A stretch of 64,000 bases of DNA from Amphimedon queenslandica (GCF_000090795.2 NW_003546289.1:113918-177917); one strand, 5' to 3'. Positions 1 through 13,100 are shown, numbered from the stretch's first letter. The notes: generated by a model not told the origin, from the letters alone. Made by a program: numbers and translations.

Positions 1-90
1 CATTACTGACATCACAAGAGTACTACTATATAAAGATTATAGCACTCAACAAGTTACCAACAAATAATCTACCAACTGATCAGGAACTAT

Positions 91-475
91 AACTCGCCCC
101 ACTAAGGCGAGAAAACGTCTGTCTGTCTGTCTGTACGGGCAGTAGGATCGTCTAACTATTATTAATGTTAAATACTCTAACTATGATTATGCTCACGTGC
201 ATGCACACGAGCCAATATAACCATGCTTGCAACAAAAATTAACAATTTTTCACGTGGCAGCATTTTTACAGTGAAGTCATAGAAATGAATCAAGAAGAAG
301 CTCGTAAGAGTCGTTGTAGGGAGCTCTACAGCCAAAGAATGGCCGCAGAGACTCCTGAAGCGAGAGAAGCCAGGCTGGCTATGAGAAGAGTCGCAGCTAG
401 AGCTCATAGAACTAATGATATCTAATTGTGTGTGCATACTCAGGCTCGCCCCTCAATGTTCTACATTACTCCTAG
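91..475. repeat. Dispersed repeat, copy 1
   Basis: The stretch opens with a CTCGCCCC/GGCGAG motif followed by a short GTCT microsatellite, and closes with GGCTCGCCCCTCAATGTTCT followed by ACATT. The same opening and closing signatures recur at about 19910-20450 and, more diverged, at 53140-53275. This is a family of dispersed repeats; the class is unknown to me. Confidence 0.55.
285..425 (+). CDS. 46-aa STPR-like mini-ORF inside repeat
   Basis: This is a short open frame from ATG at 285 to TAA at 423-425. It encodes an Arg/Ala/Glu-rich peptide with the core AAETPEAREARLAMRR, which resembles one and a half units of the STPR repeat (a 23-residue DNA-binding repeat known from silkworm FMBP-1 and found in ORFs of some mobile elements). 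The GC content is higher than its surroundings. It lies wholly within a dispersed repeat, so it is probably the remnant of an element-encoded protein and not a host gene. The resemblance is from memory of the consensus; whether it is expressed is unknown. Confidence 0.35.
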   Translation: MNQEEARKSRCRELYSQRMAAETPEAREARLAMRRVAARAHRTNDI

Positions 476-583
476 TTTCTATAAATATTAAGCAGATTGC
501 TGAGGCTATAGGTCAGTAAGTGAGCCTATCATCCTTTCTATTTCCTCTCCCCTTCACCTTATTATTTACATCTTTTACAACAG

Positions 584-1968
584 CTCAAAAACTTCACTAC
601 CTCTTCAAGATATTAGTTCAATTTTTGTGTAAGATGTTACAGTAAGGCAGTGGATATCTAGATATCATTCCTGAATTGTGTAACTTAATGTGTGGCATCA
701 TGAATACTGGAGCATGGTGATTATATACAGGGAGGAGAAGTGTGGGCTCACTGGGCTGGTTATTAAGGTGATCCTGAGCATAAAAACTATAATATAGATC
801 TATTGATGAATATTTTACTGAAAGACTAAAGCAACTGCAACTACCCCATCAAAAATGTATTTAATGAATAGATCTACACTCCTGTACATAAAATACATCT
901 ACAGTGACATCCTCTCAGGTCTCATGTGAACTCTCTTGGTTGTCTGTCTTACGTTTTTAAAGTACCTCAAAAAGCCATGTTCTAGATATTGCATTGCTTG
1001 TATGCTCATGAAGCATGCTGTTTAGCTCACTTAGCATGCTTTGTGGGAAACCCATGGTACAGGAGCAGATTTCAAAGTGTAAGCTCACCATCCACTATTA
1101 AACTTCATTGAAAGTAAATTTGTGGTTACTTTGATCTTATTATTAGCATGTACATGTGTAATAAAGTAATATTGTATACTAGGCCAGTTCATTTGTAATT
1201 GCTTTAGTGAACATTGAATTATTACAGAATAGAAAAAAATATGGGTGCTTTAACAAGTTAATCGATGTGCAGGCTATGATATAAGGATGGGATGTGAGCT
1301 TGTTGTACATACCTCATACCTGTATATTATCTTCCTTCCTATTTGTATCTCCTTTTTTCCTTTAGGGAGCTGACACTCATACTCAGGCAACAGAGCTTGT
1401 TAAAAGTGTAAGTCAAGCCTGATACCTATTGTATAGCAAGAAAATTTGGCAATTCTATAATTGCAATGTATTTGTGGTTTTTGTACTTGCAAATTGAGTA
1501 CAGCAGAGTTTTTGATTACTATTTTATCATTAATTTGCTAATCAACAAGCCAATTTTTGCTGCTATATGGTACATGCATGTTTATAATGATTAACTTGAT
1601 TCATCCACCAAAATAGAGGGTACTTTTAATGCGTTATGAAGGAGGAACGAATTTTATTTGTATTTATTTATATATTATTGATTTATTTTAGTCATCCAAA
1701 CAGAAAGAAAGGCACAATACTCAATTATTTACCTCGCCATATATGGCATGATCTTGGTCTTCAGCTAGGACTGTATCAGCCTACACTAGAAGACAATAAT
1801 GAAGATAATAATGGAGACTCTAAGAAGTACTTCAGACAGTGTATGTCTGCCTGGTTAAGAGGAAAAGATAAAGTGAGAGAGAAAGGAGGTCCCAGTTGGT
1901 CATCATTAGCTACAGCACTGGATAAAGAAGGAAAACATCATATTGCTACTAACATTAGGGATAAATAA
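584..1968 (+). CDS. Death-domain protein, 3' part (partial gene)
   Basis: Exons in a compatible frame are 584-628 (weak), 1366-1407 and 1692-1968, ending in TAA. The last exon reads through a recognisable Death domain: WHDLGLQLGL near its start, then FRQCMSAWLRG, a Trp-Ser-Ser-Leu segment and a final ATNI helix. This is the same pattern of W..LG..LG, C...WL, SW..L and A..I seen in the two Death domains of the NLR at 9993-7578. The acceptor TATTTTAG at 1691 and donor AAAAGT|GTAAGT at 1407 support the joins. No start codon was found, so the 5' part is missing or lies left of the window. The product is probably an intracellular signalling adaptor or the C-terminus of a larger receptor; the partner is unknown. 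Confidence 0.5.
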
Positions 1969-2382
1969 TATTTTTAGATGTAGTTGTGTAGTGTTTAAGT
2001 TTGTTCATAAACTTACGTTATAAAATAAAATTTTTCTCACAACTTAATATACATGATCCTCAGAATTAACAGTGCAGCCTCTAAATGTACCAAATGTTGT
2101 AGACAATTTATTTTGCAATAAGAATTGAATAAATTTGCCTGTTTTAATTGGCATCATATTTAAGTGTAACACAAAAGGAAGGATTAAAGTCACCGCAAAT
2201 CACAATACACAGAATTAAAATTGGCCAATTTTGTGTCAACTTCAAAGCAAAACTTGCATAATAGGGTCAAATTGTCCACACAATTAATGCTTTATGTTGT
2301 TTTCATAGTGAATTAGGAATACAATACTAACCATGATGCATAACAGTCTAAACTATAGCTAAAATTAATAAAATAGGAACAA
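1969..2382. other. Convergent intergenic gap
   Basis: These 414 bases separate the 3' ends of the Death-domain gene (+) and the VWD gene (-). They are AT-rich with no frame or repeat I could support, and probably hold both 3' UTRs. Confidence 0.6.
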
Positions 2383-4267
2383 TCACTTCAGTTCATACTT
2401 CTCATTTACTAATTGATTGTCTTCTTCACTCCCCTTTACTATCATCTTTTTCAAGACACACAAACAAACTACTACAGCTATAATTCTAATGACAAGGACC
2501 ATAACACAAACTGCTAATCCAATCATAACATTTTGACTAATAGCTGAACCTGCTTCATTGTGTCCTAGGGAAGAAGAGCCTGAACTCATTGGAAGAAAAC
2601 TGCTGGAAAAAATGTTAGTACCTAAAATGTAAAATTTCCTAATATCAATTATTATTATTCATGAAAATCACAATAATATATACCACTTGTTAATACTGTG
2701 CATGCATGTACATAATTAATACCTACCACAGTTTGGTCCAGTGAAACCATTAGAACATATACACAAATAATTCCCAGCTACAATTTGACATGTAGCATCG
2801 TTAAGACAAAATTTTCCTGACAGTTCTGTATTGCTACATTATCAATGAATTATAACAATAAGTTACAACAGTAACATAATATTCTTACTAGTTTCATTGC
2901 ACATAGTTTCATTATATCCTTCTGAGCAAAAGCATGTACTTTTGCCCATACAAGCCCCATATATGTAAGGAGGATCACAAACAAGTACAACTAACAAGAT
3001 ATTGTTATTTTATCTATTCAATTGTTACAATGTATCTTACTAGGCTTCAAAAGTTCAGCAAAAACAGTTAAATCCTTTCCAGTTTCTTTTGTTGACTGTC
3101 CAATATTCACATCACCAGTAGCAGCAATATCAAACAATTAAACAAAGCTTGTTATTACCACATATCTAGTTATTGTAATGATGCATCATTTGATATTTCA
3201 ATTAATACTGTATACACATATGTACCTCTTGAGCTTCTTCTTCAAGTGTTGAGTCATTAAATTGTGGCTCAAATATTGGTTTGTACTCTGGTCTATAAAA
3301 TGTGCTCCAACTACCAAATTCATCATAAGTGACAAGACTATCATGAGGGTTTGCAATAATCCCTGCATGAGCAATGAAATTATGCAAACATAAATTTTAC
3401 TTACACGTTAGTCCAAACTCATAATGAATCTCTTCAGTGCTGGCATTAGAGGGTAGAGTTGTGTTTCCATTTCTTGATAGCAGATCATCCTCTGGTTTAC
3501 CATTATACAGACCCAATAAACCAACAGTGCTCCCATAGTAACTATCTGAAAGAGTAACCGATACATTAGCTAACATATTGACATTCTCTGTAACAGTTAT
3601 TGTTATTCTATTGGCTATTGTAGCTGAAATTGTATCATTTCCTTTATCCAGGACTGTTAAGTTCTTAAAATATTGCTCAGCTACTTCCGAGAAATCAATT
3701 TTGTCTCCATTCACTAACACTATCAGTTGATTGTTAACAACCTCAAACCGGACACTGTCTGATTCATTGTGTTTAGCTGCTATTGCAGTAATGACTGTGT
3801 CCCACTACCAATGAGAGTCTCATTACTGTCACTAGTTGATAGTGGTTCCGTCATTCTTGCTTGAACCATTAGTGAACCATTGAGTGATTGTACTATAATA
3901 AATTCACCATGACCATTGAATGTATATTGTGTCCCATCCAATGACACTAAATGAGGATCAGCAAATGTATGGACTATAAGGAAATCTGGTGGATAGTATA
4001 TAAGTAGTAGTTTATTATGCTCAAGTATTTGGTTAATGAAAGAACGTAAAAATTTTAATTTTGTGGGTTTGGGATTGAGTCTGTAGTGTACAATAGGGAT
4101 AAAAGTTACTTTCATGGGTTGACTGCATGGTAGCAAGAAACAGTATATATATTCCAGATTTTTCTTAGTTAGAGAGACTCTTAAAAAAAAACTATGTACT
4201 CACTTGCAGAAAGACTCAAACTATAATTTTGTAAATCTTTGATTACTTTGGGTTTTGTAAAATTCAT
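2383..4267 (-). pseudogene. MUC4/SUSD2-like VWD-EGF membrane protein, truncated copy
   Basis: Exons on the minus strand: 4204-4267 (ATG at 4267), 3405-3973, 3226-3362, about 3041-3147, 2889-2990, 2727-2833 and 2383-2621. The large exon holds a von Willebrand type D domain of the MUC4/SUSD2 kind (ADPHLVSLDGTQYTFNG, later GLLGLYNGKPEDDLLS). Then follow the DIAATGD segment typical of this family, a Cys-rich EGF-like exon pair, one membrane helix (IGLAVCVMVLVIRIIAVVVC) and a short cytoplasmic tail. Against a functional gene: the AMOP and upstream domains and a signal peptide are absent; near 3795-3800 there is an apparent 2-base insertion, with the frame of GSGT resuming as VITAIAAKHN in another frame; and the DIAATG exon has no open route to an acceptor. 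It is either a decaying duplicate or an assembly-error copy of an adhesion-type surface protein. Confidence 0.7.
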
Positions 4268-4363
4268 TTTTTTTATATAAATAAAATATAACTTTTAATT
4301 TTGCATATACAAAGCAGAGTTTGAAAAATTAAGATTTATTGGCAGTCTAAAATTTGTATCTTT

Positions 4364-7300
4364 TTAGCAGTGAAATATAACTTCAGTTTCTTCAGAAACA
4401 GCAAACATCACTTCATCCTGGCCAACTTTATCAATATTATTACCATAGAGTTTTAGCTGTTGGAGTGATGGCAAAGTATGAAGCATGGCACAAAGATCTT
4501 TGATCGGGAGTTTATCATTTTTAACTATTTCAAGGACTTGAATGAATTGTAGACCACGAATAGATCTGCAAATCTCTTTAACAAAGCTATCATGAAGGTG
4601 GCAATTATTAATAGCAACGTAAGTAAGTTCCTTCTGAGACTTAAGAATCTCAGATAGTGAGTCAATAATATTGCTTGACAGTGCTGTATTATTTATTAAG
4701 ACAATTTTAGCTAAAGTAAGTGGAGCACAAACAAGATAACGTCTAAGACACCTTAGTTCTTGCTCTCCAAAGGCATTATTACACCAGTGAAGTTCCCATT
4801 GGCTCTCTGAAGTTGCCATTATATAGCCATAGACAAGAGCTCTGTAAGGTTGAATTGGTCGAACAATGGATAAAGAGCTTGATGTTTGTTTGGCTACATT
4901 TTTACAGCCATCTCTCCATTGCCCTTCATATATGCATTCCAGTGTAAATGGGACACCATATATATTCTGAGTAGAGAAAAGAATGCGAGTAGAATGTGAC
5001 TGAAATTTGTCCATGCCACAGTAAAATTTTAAAACCATTTCAAATCTCTCATCTCGCAAATATTTCGTCAACCAGTCCCATCGATTTGTATCAGTCATCA
5101 AAGAGACACTATAAGCTGCAAGGAATTCATGAATTGTCAAGTGAAGGAAGTGATAGTATGATTTTGTTCCACTCTTCTCAAAAGCAATTACATTCTTGAG
5201 CAAGCCAAAGCCATCAAAAAGAGCCTCTTCTTCATCAACAACACCTACTGCATTTATTAGTTCCTGCTTTGTAAAACTAAGGTCATTATTTTGCAGACTT
5301 TTTAGTGCCATGTTTGCCAAAACTTTTATTATTCCATTTACCGATTTGTCACAATCTCCAATGGTTTCTAGATCAATTTCATTAGAATCAGACAATCGTT
5401 TAAAGTGACGCTTCAAAGTATGAATAATAAAAAGCTCATATACTTCAGTAAGAGTAGATGGCAATTGATGATCACTAACATGATAAACATAGCAAACTAT
5501 TGTCAAATTTATAGCCACATAACAGGTACTAGCAACATTGGGATACGATTTTAAATCTTCTACCAGCTTTTGGCCAGCTTTTTCATTGGTCTTAAAATAT
5601 GACATTATGTATTGTTTAATTTGATCTTCTGTAAAACCCAAAATTTCCACAATTCTGTTAGCATGCCTTCTAATGTCAATAGTGGCTCCTGGACGAGATG
5701 TCACTACAATAGTAGACTCTGGTAAAAATTTTCCATAAATTAGGCCTGGAAAAAACATGTCAATGCTTCGACAAGAAGGCCGCAATTCATCCCACCCATC
5801 TAAAATAAAAACAACATCTCTACCTTGATTTTTTTTAATGAGAAGAACATCATTACTGGTATAATTATCACCATAATACTCTAAAAGTTCATCAATGGAT
5901 TGAGCTGTCCTCATTAAAGGAGAACGCAAAGGTATATAGAGTAGTAGCTTAAATTCCAACATCTGTCTTTTTTCTGACCATTCTTGACAGAGCTTGCTTG
6001 CAAGAGTAGTTTTTCCAATACCTGGACATCCTTCAATAATAATGACCTTTTTTCGATTGCATTCATAATTCATTATATCTTCAAAAGCAAGGCACTTCCC
6101 TCGAAATTCATCTTGTTCTGTGATGAATGTAATATCCCCACTTTTTTGTATCAAAGCTTTCTGATGTGCATGCTGTAACACATTTTCCTGTGTAATAAGG
6201 ACCAAATTAATGTATTCCACTTCCAATGTGGGTGGCCATTGATGCTGTTGCCCATCAATTGTTTGGTTTTTGTAAAGACTTCTGACATATTGCTCCAATA
6301 AATATGGTTCTAGTGAAGTTTTCATCACAGAATGACTTGCATTATTTATAGCTATAAAAATTAAAGCATATTTTATAGCTACTGTAGAGTGTAGACCTTT
6401 TCACAATACGTGACTTGTGGAATTTTAACGAGATGTAAATTGTATTCACAATAGGGTGCACTGAGGCTACACCCACCGAGGAAAAGATTATAGCAGTGTC
6501 TCTGGTTGAGATGCCTAAAAACTGGAGTGAAATTAAATGTAATAACTAGTTAGGCAAGAAAAAGGAATTAAAATTCTTTAGATTCCATCTAAATGATGAG
6601 GAATACTGTAAAAGATGGACAGCAGCTGTGAGACAATAGCACTGGCAGCCAAAAAAGAGCTTCAGGATATGTAATATTACAGTACAAACAAAACCACTCT
6701 GGAAAAATTATAAGCCTGCAGGCTCTTTTCGTCTAGTAGTTCCTCTTGTGTAAAACACCTGGCCTTTTGATACAGTACCCAAACATATGCCAACAACTTG
6801 AGGTCAAAATTCGCGACTGCTAATATTTGCAAATTTTTCCGCTGCTAGTAATTGCCATGGCGACCGGATGCTATTTTAATTGAAAATGGTGCGGTATTGA
6901 AGCACAGCACAAAGCTGCAGTGTTCTTGAGTTGTTATTCTTCTTGCTATTACTAATCCTTGGTCTCTTTGAAGCTGTTTTAGCCAGTTCTTTTTAGAAAT
7001 TCACTACTCACTCTGTCTTGCCGTACAGCCACGTCTTTATGGGAGTCTCCACCCATTCTATAGTTAGTTAGGGTTAACCAGTTTATTGACTTGGGTGTGC
7101 TTTATAATCATGACCGACTGACCAGCACTAATTTTGCAGCAAAGAGCTTGAAGGTAGCGATCCATATAGAGATTAGAGAACTGGAGTCTGGATGGTTCCA
7201 TTAAAGCTGCTAAAAGAATAGCCTGCTGAATACTGTAGTTGTATAAACACAAGCCCGACATGGTTAATTGTCATAGCAACACTCAATAGGTTTCCATGGT

Positions 7301-10055
7301 ATTTAATTAAACTTCTTTATTTGTTTTTTATTAGCAGTCGTGAATATTAATCATCCTACGGTATAATTATAAGGATCATCTGCTACTCCTAATAATCTTA
7401 CCTGTTTCATGTATCTTTTTGAAATGCTGTAAATATTGGCTCATTCTCAGTATATCTATGCTAAGGTAGCATGCACTGCACTTCCTCCCAGTGATTGCAC
7501 CCAATCATGAATACAATTTACATCTCATTAACATTCCATCAGTCGCGTATCGTGAAAAGGTCTATAACGTCACATACCTGCATTGTGATTTCCAAGATCA
7601 AAAAATTTCTTTAAAGTACAAGAGAGTTGATGCTCTCCAGTTTTTTTCAGAGCAGTCAAGAGCTTATCTGCATTTGGATTGCTTTGCCTTAGCCAATAGG
7701 TTAGTAATTCATGTAAGAAACTTACAGGACCACCTGACAAAAGAGTAGGTGTACTTATTATATTGTCAAGATGACCTTGTGGAATGTTTAAGTAAACACC
7801 AATTTGTTTCCACTTTGAAGCAACACATTCAAGATGCTCCAAAAGAAATGGCAGATGATTCAAGGTAAGTATAACTGCTGATCCTAAAAGATAAAATTAC
7901 AATTAATATAATTGCAATGTACATGCATTACTTCAAGACAGTGAAAATAACATTGTCTAGTGCATTATGACACTAGCCAAAAACAGTATAAATATTGTCT
8001 TTTTTGTGCCAATTAATGCTAACTTTATAACACAATGATCTATGTTGCAATTATAAATCCAACATTAGAATAATTATACTACTACTGTATAGCCAAAATT
8101 TTGATAGGGAATTAAAATTGGCAGATTGACAGATTGGTGATAAATCTACTATTTCTGGGTGCATGGTATTGACTTTTAACAAAATTATCTAGCATCAGAG
8201 CTATTATTTGAGGGAAAAATTTTCATCAAAATAAGAACAGAATACAATGAATGGCATATTGTATGTGCTTCCAACATTGTCTAATTATAGTTATACATGT
8301 ATACCAAAGGGTTCAGTGGGACAAGGTAGCCAACCACCCATGGTTTGCAAAATGGGATACACTATTGTAGCAACATATGTCAGTGCCTATTACAGGCTCA
8401 GTCTCAAATTAAAAACTATGCACATGCATTAGTTTATAGTTCCAAAATTTTATACCATATGTCTAGAAAAATTTCAATAAATTAATTTGTCCAGTTATGC
8501 AAATATTTGTATAATATCCATGGTGGTACAAATTATTGCTTGATATCACATAGTAATTACTCATTTAAAGGCTGCATGCAGCACTTTAAATTTCCTTTTG
8601 CTTTACACAGTACACATATGGTGGAAAGTTGTCTATCATACTCAATAGTTATATTGAGTATGATAGATAAGTAACATCATAACTTTCCATAAAAGCATAC
8701 CATAAAATGATAAAATATATAACAACAATCATGGCATTAACAAGGGACCTACACTGATAGCACAACAGTTACTATATGCCAGTTTATTTTTGCGGTGGAA
8801 AATTTTCACAAATCTTGCATATCTAAGATTTTGCGAAATTAATTTTTGCAAATGCTTGCAGACTGCACCATGTGGCAATGGAGAGCATAATTTTGCGGTA
8901 AAACTTTTTGCAAATGATCACAAACTAACAAAATTCTCGAAAATATTTTACCATAAAAATAAACCGGTATAAAGTACGTATTGAGGGGGGTGATTGAATT
9001 TAAGCCCTTATTATTCCTGTTACAGTCATTTGATGGTGTATTTTGTAATTACAATGTATGTAAGACATGTATAATACATGTATGTAGATGAGGTTACATG
9101 TTTTATTCATTTTTTGTTGTAAAAGTATTTTAGCTTAATTTTTGCTACATTACATGCAGCAACTCTAATCTCAGTAAAATTAGCACATCAGAATAACATG
9201 GGCTTGTAAAAAAGGTACAGCCTGCACTATAGAGTTGTTTTAGTTAACTACAACTAAAACTAAAACCCTTTTAGTTAGGCCAGATTACTTCTAGGTAATT
9301 AACTATTACTAACTAAATTTTTTTAGATTCATGAAAGTAACTAAAATCAAAAATTTCTATAACTAACTATTACTAACAAAAGCCATCTCATTTTCTAACT
9401 AAAACTAGCCTGCACATTGGTAAAAATCAAAAGAGGAGTGATGCTATTCATAAAACTCATATCTGCTCCCGTGAATGACAAAGTAGCCTTTTTGCCACAC
9501 AAAAGTAATTATTATGCATGCTGTTACGTCATACTGAAACGCTCTAAGATTCCATGTACATGTACTGTGCATGCTATGAAATCCTTACTCTGCTCTTCAT
9601 GTGACGATAATTCATGATTTGGAGTAGTCAGGCCACATCTTACCAGACTTGGACCTCTTTGAAACCCTGTTTTTCCAGCTAAAATATACACTAAATAATA
9701 ATTACAGCTGTACACACCTTTCTTAGCCATGATTGACTCAGCAAGAGTGCCCTCATTCACATCTTCAGATTTCAACACTTTTAACAATGTTCTCCAACTA
9801 TGAAAATTGCTGCTAGATTTTCCATGCAACCAGATATTCAAAGTAGCATAGAGACACTTGTCTTTTACGTCATGTTCATCTTCCTTAACCTTGCTTAAGG
9901 TAGAAGGGTCGATTCCAAACCCAGCTCCAATGCTCTCCCATTTATCTTTCACACTTCTGATAAGACGAAAAACATCTTGAATTTCATCGAAGCCTTGACA
10001 AAAATTATTATTAAACTTAAAGGCTTAAATTTTTCTTACTTATTGTCCTGTCCAT
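4364..10055 (-). CDS. NLR: Death-Death-NACHT-LRR receptor
   Basis: Four exons join in frame: 10040-10055 (ATG, MDRTI), 9718-9993, 7578-7883 and 4364-6351, giving about 861 residues. Exons 2 and 3 each encode one Death domain (KWESIGAGFGI...LNIWLHG; KWKQIGVYLNI...TYWLRQ). The large exon holds NACHT with Walker A GCPGIGKTT (about residues 307-315), Walker B FILDGWDE (about 380), TSRPG sensor motif and winged-helix-like region, then a few leucine-rich repeats near the end. This matches the NLR family greatly expanded in sponges, thought to be cytosolic sensors that oligomerise on ATP binding and signal through Death domains. The LRR array is short. Introns 2 and 3 are inflated to 1.8 and 1.2 kb by repeats. 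Ligand and pathway are unknown. All exon phases agree, so I consider the model good; the tiny first exon is the least certain. Confidence 0.9.
6806..7350. repeat. MITE-like inverted-repeat element in NLR intron 3
   Basis: The left end reads AAAATTCGCGACTGCTAATA and the right end is its near reverse complement (TTAGCAGTCGTGAATATTAA). Subterminal CCATGG-containing segments are also inverted. There is no coding capacity. It sits between the second Death exon and the NACHT exon. Confidence 0.55.
7884..9717. repeat. NLR intron 2: AT-rich repeat filling
   Basis: The intron holds a perfect 15-bp hairpin (8633-8647 against 8652-8666, 4-base loop), a TTTTGCGG/TTGCAAA-rich block at about 8785-8975 resembling the TACCGTA MITE family further right, and a low-complexity stretch of repeated AACTAAAA units at 9235-9410. 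A 35-base segment bounded by splice-like sites at 9644-9678 does not keep frame with the NLR. Confidence 0.5.
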
Positions 10056-10197
10056 ACTTTTATCTTAGCTTTTGTTTGGTTGTTGGGTGCGGTTGGGTGA
10101 ATGCCACTGAATGGGTGTAGACCAGAGCTCTTGGGTGTGGATTATCTAATCATATTTGTGGGTGTGCCTCCGAAGGCTCCGATCCCGCATCGATGCT
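10056..10197. promoter_or_regulatory. Bidirectional promoter region, NLR / ankyrin gene
   Basis: Only 142 bases separate the start codons of the two divergently read genes. The stretch contains repeated TTGGGTG/GGTGTGG motifs. Shared regulation is an inference from spacing; no TATA box is evident. Confidence 0.45.
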
Positions 10198-13100
10198 ATG
10201 TCTGAGAAGAGGTCTGACTCTGAGATTGACTCTTTTTTCGAAGCAGTGGAGAAAGGTGAGATAGAAAGGATTCAGAGGTTCATTGAAAATGAAACAGTAC
10301 CCTCAAATGTCACCAACTGCAATGGGTTTCAAGCTATTCATATTGCTACTAGCAGGGGACACCTTGAAGTGGTGAAATATTTACTGGGAAAGGAAGTCAG
10401 CCCAAACGTTTTTCTTAAGGTAGGAACTGGACTGATCACTACTTAGATCTAACTGAATATGTATGTATGTATAATAATGCTCTAAAGAATACCAAGTTTG
10501 ATCTTATACATTTGGCTTCGGCACATAATCAACTGGATGTGTTGAAGCTATTAGTTGAGGAGTATAAAATTGACCCAACTACTGTATGTGAGGTAATACT
10601 TTCATAATGCAATCACTTATGTCATAGATCTATAATATTTGTAGGACAATATTCAGCCAATACACATTGCAGCAATGGCTGGTCACATTAACATTGTCAA
10701 GTATCTTGGTAGTCTTTCTGGTGTTGATATAACAGCGCAGGCAATGGTTAGTTTATGTGATTGTCCTCATATAGACCACCCAGAGTGAGAATTGCTTGCG
10801 TGGGAAGATTATTATGGAAATAAGGCGGCATGGTTTAGTATGAAATAGACCTCTCGAACTAGGTGTATGAATATCATTATTTTAAGATATGGTATCCACC
10901 TACACATAATAATTGGCTGCCATTTTGGACGGCAAGATTCAATGAAGAAGGAATGGAGTAAACTATAAAAATGATTTGTCTAGGAGGTCTGGAGCTCTTT
11001 CAAGCTACAAAAGTTGGTTGGAAGAAAGAATGGGTGCTACCAAGCATCTCATAAAACAGATTTGGTGCAATATGCAGTAGATTCTTTACTATAGCTTGCT
11101 TTCTGCTTTTGCTCATTGGTTCACCATAGAAAGTTGCTGTCCATGGAATTTATTTCCTTCTCCACCACACCCATTGCCGTATTTACTCTTGTGACGTAGT
11201 TCATTTTCACCTCGAGAGGTCTATAAATTCTGGTTGCCATTTTGGTTGGTAACTTTCAATGGAGAACAAACAGGCCAACATAAAAACAAACTTGTATTAA
11301 GAATTTTGGAGCAAATTTGACCAAATTTATTACCGGGAAACTTAAAGGTATAGCTATTTTGTCTTATAACAAGCACTTTTTAGCTTTTGATAGAGTTATA
11401 GCAGGTAAGTGAGGCATTTTCTTCGTGCCTCCATTGACTTCATAGGTGGTTCCAGGCCCGGGCTGTGCCTGGGTTAATTTTGGTTGCTCAATTACTCAAG
11501 TTGTCAAATTACACAAATCCTGGACTCTTGCATCACTACCAAGTCTCTTAACAGAGTTATCTAACCCCCTGATCATAATTTCAGCAGTTTCCAGTGCTTT
11601 AAGAAGCCATGAGAAGTTGTCAGAAGTACCAGTATGCTTGAAACTATCTTGACCACACCCGTAATTCACGAAAATCAAGGAAAACACCGTTTTATTAACG
11701 TAAAAAGGGGGTGTGGTCAAAATTGCGGCGCGCTTTGTGTGCCCCTTTACTTTCTAGCCCGTGCCTTATTTCGAGTCTGCAACCGCCTATGATTGACTTC
11801 CTTAACAAATTTGCCAATTGAAATGGCTGCCAATTACAGCTTGTGGGCAGTGCCTTATATAAAATATTAATGAAATTCATAGCTTTTGTAATCCTCACTC
11901 TGGGTGGTCTATAGGCTGTATATTACAGTATGAAACTGATCGGTATTGAATTTGTATTATTACTAAGTTCTGTAGAATAAAGCACTGATGTTCATACAAT
12001 TTTCTCACAGTTGAGTAATTAGAACCTAATGATTACAATGGTTGCTTCTACAGCTTTAGCAGCTTTCATGAGTTAAGCTCTGTCTTTGCTGTGATTTTAT
12101 AATAATTTATTAGTAACAACTGCATGTTCACAGAAACTGCATCTTTTGTCATTTTATATTCTTTCAGCAATGGATAAATTAAAAGGCTCAGTCTTTCAGC
12201 TCAGTAAATTTTATTTAAGAAGATAACTTAATCTTCACTGTGTTTGACTTTTTAATTTGCAACTGAAGACACTCCTCAATTTTTAATTAAATTTTGCAAC
12301 TTTATATATTTTAACTTTAACAACAATTACAAATGTACCCATTAGCTCTTAGTAAAAATCAAATGTCCTTATAGAGGTGTGTCTTTAATTCCAAATTATC
12401 AAGTCTTGCACAGTGAAGACTAACTCTTGTTATTAAACTGAATTGTGCATCATGGAGCTGAATAACAAAATGTGATATGCAGTGATATAGTTACTGACAA
12501 TATAAAAGTTAGCCTGGCCCCACTTCTTTGTTTCTCAGGGGGTTGCCACCCTGTGCAACAATGAGGCGGGGCCTGACTATGTAAAAGCTTATTTTAATGT
12601 TAGGTTTGAAAAGTTCATATAGTTGAAACTTGAAACTTGGATTGTTACAAAAGAAGGGTGCCACGAAACCCAAATGCCTTTTATCTTTGACCCTTAGATA
12701 GAGCTCCAAATGCTCCTAATAAGTCCTGATTTGTCAATCTATTTTTAGGCCTTAATACATTAAATGATGTCGTAAGTTTTTAAATTATGCAAGCCTCTTG
12801 ATGCTACATTTCCTAACTATACAAACAACTCATTACATGCTACTGCTGCTAGTTGTACGTATGCATAAATGAAGGGTGCCTTTGAAAAAATAACACAATT
12901 GCAGAAAGGACAGGTTTTCCAAGTTCATATGTGTACATATGAAAAGACTAATGAGTAGGAAACTTCTTGAATAGAAAATGTTATTCTTTCAACAAGGTTA
13001 AATCAATTGAGGCTGCCAAAACATGCTACATGTAGTGCATGTTGGGTTTAAACTTAACCACAAAGTGACCTAAAACAACTTAAATTTTTACTGATTCATT

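Noticed and set aside
7064-7261. 65-codon open frame between Death and NACHT exons (-)
   Set aside because: It lies inside a TIR element, has no domain and is not needed for the NLR frame.
9644-9678. A 35-base segment with good acceptor and donor, looking like an NLR microexon
   Set aside because: Including it puts the second Death exon out of frame, while the direct join 9718/7883 is in frame. It may be an alternative or cryptic exon at most.
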